Source of the DNA: a virus
IMG/VR virus record: IMGVR_UViG_3300035157_001159
Location: 24,618 to 88,617 of that record
DNA: 64,000 bases
Reading direction: 5' to 3' (one strand)
Of the stretch, positions 19,701 through 25,799 are shown piece after piece (within the stretch, counting starts at the first letter, position 1; each line of letters opens with the position of its first letter). The notes under the pieces are model-generated. The model was not told the DNA's origin. It did no database searches and saw nothing but the letters and a program-made list of their open reading frames with translations. A program made the position numbers and the translations under genes.

Positions 19701-20698
19701 CTCATACTGGAGGAACTAAAGCTTTAGTTCATTATCCAGTTGGATCTGGGCAAGCTACATTCTTGACTCCTGCTGCTTCTGGTGATACTACTATTAACGT
19801 TAATACAATTTCTGGATTTAACCCTGGAGAGTATGTATTGAGTCCATCGAAAGAGTTGATGAAGATTGTAAGTCTCAACTCAGCAACTCAGATGACTGTA
19901 ACAAGAGCACAAGATGGTGCTGCTGCTGCTTCAGCATATAATATTGGAGAACAATTAGTTTCTATTGGTGCTACTAGTTTGTTGACTAATAGTGTTGAGC
20001 TTTGGAAGGATTGTACTTCTACTGATACTGATATCAGAGTTGTAACTCCTACTCCATTCACTAAGAATGATTTCTATAAGATTGATAATGAGTTTGTTAA
20101 AGTAGTTGGACTATCAACAGATGCTACTGGTATTACTGTGTTAACTCTTGTTGAAGAGAAAGCTGCTAAATGTTTTGATGAACAGAACATTAAGATTCGT
20201 TATCTCTATAGTCAAGCAAGACTAACAGGACATGACTTCTTACAAGTCGGTACAGGTGGAACAGTTACAACTAACTGGCCTGATGTACCTACGGTAGACC
20301 CAATTCAGTCACAAGAAATTACTGAAGGGTTCCCTGGACGTGTATTCTATGTTTCAACTGACCAAGATGGTAACTTCCGTGTTGGTAAGTACTTCCGTGT
20401 TAACCAGGCAACTGGTTCCGCAACATTGAATGCTAGTGCGTTCGATCTATCTGGTCTAACTTCACTACAATTGGGTTCAATTGGTGCTCAGTTAGGTGCT
20501 CAAATTAATGAGTTCTCAACTGATGGCACAATGTCACAGAACAGTCCTAATAAGTGTCCTACACAATCAGCAGTTAGAACTTATGTTGGTATACAGACTG
20601 TTGGTACATTACAGGACGCAGTAAGTCGTGCTGATGCTGGAATCAAAACATCATTTGAATCCGTTAGTGCACCTGCTTTCTTTACTGCAACTAGTTAA
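16721..20698 (+). CDS. Large structural protein: five CBM5/12-like repeats plus pectate-lyase-like beta-helix
   Basis: A 1325-residue protein. Residues about 8-265 hold five W-x(n)-Y-x2-GD-x-V-x4-Y repeats (FSWKGNWATSTAYVIDDIV, GEWVSGAYYKINDIIKYG, DSWDSATAYQVGDVVAYGG, GTWDTGTDYTQGNVVIYGG, GNWDANTTYLPGEVVK), typical of the CBM5/12 carbohydrate-binding fold. From residue ~325, YYVTEEGSDSNDG...IYVKAGTYEESLPIVVP is the start of a DUF1565/pectate-lyase-like right-handed helix. A KAYPRATG domain (about 410-525) is inserted in it and also occurs in the 60.7-kb gene. The C terminus (STDQDGNFRVGKYFRVNQATG) matches the end of the 57.3-kb protein. It is probably a tail or baseplate protein that touches surface polysaccharide. 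Confidence 0.75.
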   Translation: MAEFRLGRLKFSWKGNWATSTAYVIDDIVKFGANTYVCTQNHTSTNSENLFYNDDSAKWSLHTESIASKGEWVSGAYYKINDIIKYGNSQYRVKVGFSTTTLDTTNTTQLEEYISSFNYEDSWDSATAYQVGDVVAYGGYTYVATSDHTNKPPAYNLANDWDILTTGFNVVGTWDTGTDYTQGNVVIYGGFTYVAISTSTNVAPSSSTAKWSLVSKGFEWKGNWDANTTYLPGEVVKRLSNSYVGIVTTNVNLNQDPSTDGPGNYWNVLIEGADTNVMTTSGDLVYYTTGATRLPTGTDGKVLTVNSSGLPNWETSNVTHPVYYVTEEGSDSNDGSNISRSFASLKHACGIATGPATIYVKAGTYEESLPIVVPTEVSIVGDNLRTSRIKPQAGDAHYQVVTLASVPQPTFTITNANYNTANGNLLLTIGTHTLNVNDKVKLAEESIVFSCNFNGATGSAAQKAYPRATGANTPSGADYAYDKALTVIAVTSNTITINVNKEPGQAISISNTHQFVSATGSGLSKAAPYISYGTTISNGAGTKTASILEASYDEKTVHIRPMTGGLWTTSDTWENLGNDIAITNVEQRSNAESVMFFMSDKTMLKDLLMEGMTGFVKAGQVLQNTAQIADTIVTGTGFFPDLVGTTVTGTGVAEGTKVINFISATQLEVDKNQTVSSTTLTFTASPEDLNNATIKGVFVQMNPETPITKSPYISNCSCQSVGGVGAIVDGNVHRQFADDGNTPSNKSIVMDSFTQIHDDGVGFWITNNAAAELVSSFTYYCHVSYCATRGGRIRSLAGNSSWGNYAIVSSGFNQQEKHRAGQIEGLMLEFEKDSKVIGGDGSAVNDFQVGERIRGNTSESIGYINSIQGGDKTLIYYSLITAGPAGVGTGFVQNETITGLTNGTTATLHPTGSTANRGQSGFTIVASGLSTSPTLTANGSIEFVTGSGNGGFNNSTITGADPFTFVIDGVSQTGADGRGSLTVDRAQWSTSGAAHTGGTKALVHYPVGSGQATFLTPAASGDTTINVNTISGFNPGEYVLSPSKELMKIVSLNSATQMTVTRAQDGAAAASAYNIGEQLVSIGATSLLTNSVELWKDCTSTDTDIRVVTPTPFTKNDFYKIDNEFVKVVGLSTDATGITVLTLVEEKAAKCFDEQNIKIRYLYSQARLTGHDFLQVGTGGTVTTNWPDVPTVDPIQSQEITEGFPGRVFYVSTDQDGNFRVGKYFRVNQATGSATLNASAFDLSGLTSLQLGSIGAQLGAQINEFSTDGTMSQNSPNKCPTQSAVRTYVGIQTVGTLQDAVSRADAGIKTSFESVSAPAFFTATS

Positions 20699-20710
20699 TG
20701 ATAACTTCTT

Positions 20711-20718
20711 TATAAATA
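20711..20718 (+). promoter_or_regulatory. T4-type late promoter (TATAAATA)
   Basis: TATAAATA ends 24 nt before the ATG at 20743, in the only gap between the large beta-helix gene and the next small genes. Confidence 0.75.
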
Positions 20719-20742
20719 CAAGAAAAGGAACATCTTTTAAAA

Positions 20743-21063
20743 ATGGCATCTGGAATTTTGGGGCAAGCTGCTCCTTCTGCTAGTACTAATACTTCTGTTT
20801 ACACAGTTCCTGCGTCAACTCTTTCTGTTGTTAATATAAACGTTCTTAATCGTTCAACATCTAATCCTGTTGATGTAAGAATTGCTCTAGCGACAGGTAA
20901 TACTCCAGCAAACTCGGAGTATATTGAGTATGATGTTACGGTTCCTGCGAAAGGAGTTGTTGAAAGAACAGGTATAGCATTAAATGCTGGTAAGATAGTT
21001 GTAGTATATTGCTCAACTGGCGACACTAGTGTCAGTGTTTATGGTTTAGAACAAGCTGCTTAG
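20743..21063 (+). CDS. Small beta-sandwich virion protein (fibre N-domain family)
   Basis: A 106-residue protein: MASGILGQAAPSASTNTSVYTVPAST...NSEYIEYDVTVPAKGVVERTGIALNAGK. The same domain occurs twice at the start of the 31.4-kb protein (REYIEYNITIKPGQTYTRTDLKLQEGQ) and, more diverged, at the start of the 60.7-kb protein. Here it stands alone. It is probably a virion attachment or decoration domain. It follows a late promoter and precedes the Cys-rich genes. Confidence 0.65.
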   Translation: MASGILGQAAPSASTNTSVYTVPASTLSVVNINVLNRSTSNPVDVRIALATGNTPANSEYIEYDVTVPAKGVVERTGIALNAGKIVVVYCSTGDTSVSVYGLEQAA

Positions 21064-21072
21064 AGGAATAAC

Positions 21073-21363
21073 ATGGGTAGATACATTGGTTTAATTATCA
21101 ATAAAGGAAAGGGTGGAGGAGGACTAGGTCCTACTGAACCTTTTACTAGATCATCAGGTATTACTACAGATAGTAATAATAATGTTACTGCTGTAACCTT
21201 AGGTGATGTAGCTTATTCTGATATAAAGTATGATGCTAATGCGTCTACGGTTGGTTTAATCACTGGATTCACTGAAAATATTGGAGGTGTATCCAAAAAG
21301 TGGAGGCTTACATATGAAGCTGGCACTAATTTGGTAACTGTTGTTGAGGAGGATCCAAACTAA
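21073..21363 (+). CDS. Small phage protein of unknown function
   Basis: A 96-residue protein with an AGAGGAA Shine-Dalgarno. It has a Lys/Gly-rich N terminus (INKGKGGGGLGPTEPFTRSSG) and a beta-rich remainder. Its stop overlaps the next ATG (TAATG), tying it to the Cys-rich protein that follows. I do not recognise the family; a structural role is inferred from position. Confidence 0.6.
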   Translation: MGRYIGLIINKGKGGGGLGPTEPFTRSSGITTDSNNNVTAVTLGDVAYSDIKYDANASTVGLITGFTENIGGVSKKWRLTYEAGTNLVTVVEEDPN

Positions 21364-22466
21364 TGGCAATTGATGTTTTAACCTATAATGCTTTACAAGA
21401 AGTAAATCAAGAACTTAGAAAAGAACTTGCTGATCTAACCCAACAAGTCACCGATGCTGGTGGCGGTGGTGGCGGTGGTGCTGGTGTACCACTTCAAACA
21501 CAGTGTGATGTAGTAAGAAAGGTTGCTGAAGCAGGATACATGCTTAACGCCAACCAGTGGTGCTTGATACCTACTACTATGGGTGCATGTCCATTATGTC
21601 CTGATGGTGGTACAGCATTTACTAATGGATTTGCTGTTTGTGATACTACAGGATATTATCGTTGTGGTGCTAGCTGTACTTGGACTGTTCCATCTGGTGT
21701 GACTTGTGCTCGTTTCCAAATCTGGGGTGCTGGTGGAGGTAGTAATGAGTCTAGGTGTTGTGGATTCGCCCCTTCAGGATCTTCAGGTGCTTATGCTTCT
21801 GTTATTATTCCAGTTTCTGCTGGTAGTCAATATACATTATGTGCTGGTTGTGCTTATTGTTGCTATGCTTATGGGGATGGATATAACCAAGCAAGAGGGG
21901 ATACATCTTATGTTCAGGGAACTAACTTAAATAACTTCTGTGCTCTAGGTGGTTGGTCTGGATGTATGTTTAAAGAGATTGAGGATAGAGCAGATCAGTA
22001 TGGAGTTAAGATAGGACAGTTCTGTTATTGTAGATATCTTGGTGGATGTATTTGTAGAAGTGGTGCTTGGGTATGTGCTGAGTATGAAACACAAGGACAA
22101 GGATATCCAGAAGGACATTGCTCAGGAGCTCATCCAGCTTGGGTTTCTCGTTGTGTATGTTTCTATGGAACTTCTACTGGTGGTAGTGGTGTATATGGAC
22201 ACAGAGGAATGTGGTCATATATAAGTGTTGATAATTACATGCCAGCGTTGGGATGGATTTCTACAATGTATGGTTATCCACAATACTGCTGTGGTAGAGG
22301 TGGATGTTGGGTATGTAATAACTGTGGTGGATTCTGCCAGAGTGCTTGGCAAACTGGTGTTAGACCGATGCCTGGTGCTGGTGGGTGGATGACATCTTCC
22401 TGTGGTGGTAACTGTACTTGTGGTGACGCAGGTAGAATGGGCATGGTTTGTGTTTGTTATAATTAA
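21363..22466 (+). CDS. Cysteine-rich glycine-rich virion protein (copy 1)
   Basis: A 367-residue protein with 35 cysteines (about 9.5%). Residues about 1-35 form a short coiled-coil-like helix (LQEVNQELRKELADLTQQV), followed by a Gly7 linker. The body is related to the glycine-rich modules nearby (CTWTVPSGVTCARFQIWGAGGG, AYASVIIPVSAGSQYTLCAGC) but with CC, CxC and CxxC pairs in most loops (RCCG, CAYCCY, QFCYCRY, CICRSG, RCVCFY, YCCGRGGCWVCNNC, CGGNCTCG). The cysteines may form disulphides or bind metal; which is unknown. Its paralogue is at 23227, two genes downstream. Confidence 0.75.
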   Translation: MAIDVLTYNALQEVNQELRKELADLTQQVTDAGGGGGGGAGVPLQTQCDVVRKVAEAGYMLNANQWCLIPTTMGACPLCPDGGTAFTNGFAVCDTTGYYRCGASCTWTVPSGVTCARFQIWGAGGGSNESRCCGFAPSGSSGAYASVIIPVSAGSQYTLCAGCAYCCYAYGDGYNQARGDTSYVQGTNLNNFCALGGWSGCMFKEIEDRADQYGVKIGQFCYCRYLGGCICRSGAWVCAEYETQGQGYPEGHCSGAHPAWVSRCVCFYGTSTGGSGVYGHRGMWSYISVDNYMPALGWISTMYGYPQYCCGRGGCWVCNNCGGFCQSAWQTGVRPMPGAGGWMTSSCGGNCTCGDAGRMGMVCVCYN

Positions 22467-22477
22467 TTTGTACACCT

Positions 22478-22485
22478 TATAAATA
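22478..22485 (+). promoter_or_regulatory. T4-type late promoter (TATAAATA)
   Basis: TATAAATA ends 21 nt before the ATG at 22507. The surrounding TATAAATAAGTAAAA is almost the same as the element before 15613 (GATAAATAAGTAAAA), so these two late promoters share extended sequence. Confidence 0.75.
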
Positions 22486-22506
22486 AGTAAAAGTAGACTG
22501 ATAGCA

Positions 22507-23220
22507 ATGGCAAAAATTACACAATCATTTACTTACGCTCTGCCAGAGGAAAATTATGTCGCTGGTATTTCGACTACTAAGACTGGAACCTATACTTACA
22601 TAGGACCAGATGAGTTTGATGTGGAGATAGATGGTGAAGGTTATATCATTAATTTTGATTTGTTGGAGTATCCTGATCCCGAAAGAAGGAAAACTATCAA
22701 GGCTACTGAAGCTTCTCAGTTACCTATAGCATATCTTGCTAGACATCATTATGATGAAGAAGGTTTTGTTTGGACAGAAAATTATGTTCAAGAAACTATG
22801 GATAATGGTGATATATACAATAGGTTGGATAATCCAGACTTAGAAGATGTATATATGACCCCAAGATGGGATGAATCACAAGGTAAGTGGATTGTAGAAC
22901 AGATATTGAAAGAACAACGTAATAATGCACAGGCAGAGGCGAAGAGAAGAAAGTCTTATGTAGAGACTTATTATTCACAATATGATTTTGGAACCGATGT
23001 TAATGCTAAGATAGATGCTTATCTTGTAGGAATTACATCCTTTATAGCTGCTAATCCACCATATAAGACTTGGAAGTATACTACTCAACCAACTCCTCCA
23101 GATATTCCAAAGATAGATGCTGATATTATGAAGGCATTCAGTGGATTACCATTACCACATAGTTATGCTTTAGGTGGTGGACCTGTTTTGACATTTCCTG
23201 GCGAAACTGCGGAGGGTTAA
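22507..23220 (+). CDS. Phage protein of unknown function between the Cys-rich twins
   Basis: A 237-residue protein with no Cys, in contrast to both neighbours. The N-terminal half is beta-rich and acidic (FDVEIDGEGYIINFDLLEYPDPERR). Residues about 135-185 form a likely alpha-helical hairpin (EQILKEQRNNAQAEAKRRKSY and following). The C terminus is Pro/Gly-rich (SGLPLPHSYALGGGP). It has its own late promoter and lies between two paralogous Cys-rich genes, so it may be a partner, chaperone or linker for them; this is inference. Confidence 0.65.
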   Translation: MAKITQSFTYALPEENYVAGISTTKTGTYTYIGPDEFDVEIDGEGYIINFDLLEYPDPERRKTIKATEASQLPIAYLARHHYDEEGFVWTENYVQETMDNGDIYNRLDNPDLEDVYMTPRWDESQGKWIVEQILKEQRNNAQAEAKRRKSYVETYYSQYDFGTDVNAKIDAYLVGITSFIAANPPYKTWKYTTQPTPPDIPKIDADIMKAFSGLPLPHSYALGGGPVLTFPGETAEG

Positions 23221-23226
23221 TTACAC

Positions 23227-24363
23227 ATGGATGTATTAGTTTATAGTGCTCTTAATGAGCAGTCATCTCTTAAGAAGCAGATTGCTGCCAAGCAAAAAGA
23301 ATTATTTGATTTGAAGGCAGATGCTGGTGGTGGTGGTGCTGGTACTTATGAAGAAGCACCTGTTGAAGCATGGACTGCTGCTTGTAAGTGGTTATGTATG
23401 GATGGTTCTGGATGTAACTTAGAACGTTATCTGAACTGTTGCCCAGCTGATACCACCAAGTGGACTTGTATCTATGAAGGTGCAGATTGGACTGGTAATA
23501 CGAAGGTTTGTAACACTACTGAGAGTGGTAATTGTGGTAAAAACTGTACTTGGGTTGTTCCTTCTGGTGTAACTAGAGCTAGATTTCAATTGTGGGGTTC
23601 TGGTGGTGGAGCAAACCATGCATCTAGATGTTGTGGATGGACACACTTTGGATCTACTGGTGCTTATCTTTCAGTTATTATTCCAGTAACTGCTGGACAT
23701 TCTTATACAGTTTGTGCTGGTTGTGCTTATTGTTGTTGGGGTGGTTCTCAATCTGGTTCTAATAGAATACCAGGATGTCCAACATATGTTACTGGATGTG
23801 GATTATGTTATGTTTGTGCTCAAGGTGGTGATGGATCACAGGGTGAGTATTGGGGAACTAGATTAGGTGGAGAGAATCCTTGCTATCAACCATGTCATAA
23901 TGGTAGTTACAGAGAAGTTCGTGTTTGTCAGTATGGTGCATCAATATGTAAAAATAGTGGTGGATATAGTGGAAACTTCCCTGCAATGGCTGGTTCAATC
24001 TATGCTGGTACGTTAAATATAGATCCAGCAGCAGCAGATTTGGATGGATCGGGTACTCCTACACACACAAAACTAACTCCAGAGAACTTAATTTATGGTA
24101 TCCGTGGAATATGGGGTGGTTGGTGTCACCATACAAATAATTATGGTTGTAACTGCCATGCTCCAATATATGGATTTGAGAATACTTCACAATGTGTACA
24201 GGGATGGTCATCAAACTCATGTTGTGGTGGTGGATGGAGATATACTAGTGGATATCTACAAGTTCCTGGTGCTGGTGGATGGACTTCAAGTTCTTCTAGT
24301 GGTTGTCAGAACCATTGTGGAGACATGGGTAGATTTGGAATGGTTTGTATTCAGTGGAAGTAA
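23227..24363 (+). CDS. Cysteine-rich glycine-rich virion protein (copy 2)
   Basis: A 378-residue paralogue of the protein at 21363, with 32 cysteines. It has the same plan: N-terminal helix (LNEQSSLKKQIAAKQKELFDL), Gly linker, CTWVVPSGVTRARFQLWGSGGG, SRCCGW, AYLSVIIPVTAGHSYTVCAGCAYCC and a C-terminal PGAGGW...CGDMGRFGMVC. Many Cys positions align with copy 1, while others differ, so the twins have diverged in their Cys pattern. It is the last gene before a strong terminator that closes the late structural block. Confidence 0.75.
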   Translation: MDVLVYSALNEQSSLKKQIAAKQKELFDLKADAGGGGAGTYEEAPVEAWTAACKWLCMDGSGCNLERYLNCCPADTTKWTCIYEGADWTGNTKVCNTTESGNCGKNCTWVVPSGVTRARFQLWGSGGGANHASRCCGWTHFGSTGAYLSVIIPVTAGHSYTVCAGCAYCCWGGSQSGSNRIPGCPTYVTGCGLCYVCAQGGDGSQGEYWGTRLGGENPCYQPCHNGSYREVRVCQYGASICKNSGGYSGNFPAMAGSIYAGTLNIDPAAADLDGSGTPTHTKLTPENLIYGIRGIWGGWCHHTNNYGCNCHAPIYGFENTSQCVQGWSSNSCCGGGWRYTSGYLQVPGAGGWTSSSSSGCQNHCGDMGRFGMVCIQWK

Positions 24364-24385
24364 ACCAAAATCAACTTTTAATTTC

Positions 24386-24421
24386 AAAAATGGCGGAAAA
24401 AAAACTCCGCCATTTTTTTTG
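24386..24421 (+). terminator. Rho-independent terminator after the first structural block
   Basis: A perfect stem AATGGCGGA / TCCGCCATT with an 8-nt A-rich loop is followed by a run of eight T. It is 25 nt after the stop of the second Cys-rich gene and just upstream of a promoter, separating late fibre genes from the sugar operon. Confidence 0.85.
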
Positions 24422-24435
24422 TCTGTAGGGTCGAT
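24422..24435 (+). repeat. 14-nt element TCTGTAGGGTCGAT, copy 1
   Basis: This 14-mer occurs again, identically, at 35728-35741. In both places it directly follows a terminator hairpin, is followed by a small GTAA/TTAC dyad (here about 24440-24452), and precedes a TTGACT promoter. It may be a binding site for a phage or host regulator; no protein can be assigned. Confidence 0.7.
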
Positions 24436-24471
24436 AGGTAGTAATATCATTACATAACATTCTTTTCTTTG

Positions 24472-24500
24472 TTGACTATATATTAAAACAATGCTACAAT
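24472..24500 (+). promoter_or_regulatory. Sigma70-type promoter for the sugar operon
   Basis: TTGACT (24472-24477) and TACAAT (24495-24500) are separated by exactly 17 bp. The start codon of the first sugar gene is 25 nt downstream of the -10. This looks like an early/host-polymerase promoter, in contrast to the late elements of the structural block. Confidence 0.8.
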
Positions 24501-24524
24501 ATTAAACATTGAGGTTTGAGTTGA

Positions 24525-25793
24525 ATGAAAAAAGCTTTCTTTATTAATGGTGGTAGTGGACGTGTACTTTGTTCCATGCCAGCATTAGAAAAATACGCTG
24601 AGAAAGATGACGATTTTATAATCGTTGCTGAATCTTGGGGTGAACTATACTTTTTAAATGAGAAATTAAGAGATAAGGTATATCAAATGGTTCATAAAGG
24701 ACTATTTGAAACTATGTTGACTGATCGAAAGATAATATCACCAGAACCATATAGAGTTAATCAATACTTTAATCAAAAATGTAATCTCATTCAAGCATTT
24801 GATATTGAAATCAATGATCTTGATGATGTTAGAGATCCTGGTCCTATTAACCTATCTCTTAGTAAAGAAGAGCAGATAACTGGACATAATGTAGTAGCAG
24901 AAGTTAAGCAAACTTTAGGTAAAGATAAAACAGTAGTTTTTCAACCATTTGGTCAGGGAAGTAAGAAGGAAGGAAACTTCATTTTTGATCCTACTGGCAG
25001 AAGTTTTGAAGTTTCAAATGTTATTCAAGTAATAGAAGAGTTAAGAAAAAATTATTCTGTTATTTTAATGACTGAGATAGAAATTCCAGGATGGGAAGGA
25101 CTTGGTGTTGCTTGTCCTACTGGAATGGATCTTAATAAATGGGCAGGAGTAATTAATGCTGCTGATTATTTTGTAGGTTGTGATAGTGTGGGACAACATT
25201 TTGCTCATGCTATGGGTAAACCTGCTACTGTTGTGGTAGGGTCAACTTATCCTGAAAACATTTCATATCCAGAAAGTAAGAAATTTACTATTATTGATAA
25301 TGCTGAAGGGAAGAGAAGATATAGTCCTATAAGATTGACATATGATTTATTTACTGAAAGGAATAATGAAGCTTTAATGTGTTTTGATAGTAGTGTTGTT
25401 AAAAAGATTGCAAAATCAATCAAAGATAAGATAGGTGTAAGCACTACAAATAATAAAACAATGGGACTAACTTCTCCCCCAAGAAATACTTTAAATCAAA
25501 GTAAAGCATATGCTACACCTAAACCAGGAGCAGGAGGAGGATTTAAATCTAATATTAAAGAACTTAAACCTAGTACTAAAGAACCAGTAAAATTTAAATC
25601 AAAATCAAAATTAACATCATCTAAGACAGAAGTATTAGAACCTTCTAAAACTACTCCTTTAGCAATGAAACCGTTATCTTCTGGTAGTAGTAAGGGTGTT
25701 AAATATAATGGCTTCCAACAACCATTAAAGCCATCTTCAAAGAAGAAACCAATTGATCAATTGTTGGAACTTGAAGTTAATTCTAAATCGTAG
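24525..25793 (+). CDS. GT9 heptosyltransferase-like glycosyltransferase with basic tail
   Basis: A 422-residue protein, first in the operon. The Rossmann-like N terminus (AFFINGGSGRVLCSMPALEKYA) and a C-terminal nucleotide-binding half with GCDSVGQHFAHAMGKPATVVVGSTYPE (D220, H225) match the DSGxxHLAAALGxP signature of ADP-heptose:LPS heptosyltransferases (GT9). The VVFQPFGQGSKKEG strand fits the family's second domain start. Residues about 313-422 form a low-complexity Lys/Ser/Pro tail (KFKSKSKLTSSKTE) not usual in GT9. With HldE- and HldD-like genes nearby, ADP-heptose as donor is a reasonable inference. Confidence 0.75.
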   Translation: MKKAFFINGGSGRVLCSMPALEKYAEKDDDFIIVAESWGELYFLNEKLRDKVYQMVHKGLFETMLTDRKIISPEPYRVNQYFNQKCNLIQAFDIEINDLDDVRDPGPINLSLSKEEQITGHNVVAEVKQTLGKDKTVVFQPFGQGSKKEGNFIFDPTGRSFEVSNVIQVIEELRKNYSVILMTEIEIPGWEGLGVACPTGMDLNKWAGVINAADYFVGCDSVGQHFAHAMGKPATVVVGSTYPENISYPESKKFTIIDNAEGKRRYSPIRLTYDLFTERNNEALMCFDSSVVKKIAKSIKDKIGVSTTNNKTMGLTSPPRNTLNQSKAYATPKPGAGGGFKSNIKELKPSTKEPVKFKSKSKLTSSKTEVLEPSKTTPLAMKPLSSGSSKGVKYNGFQQPLKPSSKKKPIDQLLELEVNSKS

Positions 25794-25799
25794 GGTATT

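Noticed and set aside
24095-24457. 120-codon plus frame across the end of the second Cys-rich gene
   Set aside because: It is out of frame with the clear Cys-rich gene and runs through the terminator; composition is not protein-like.
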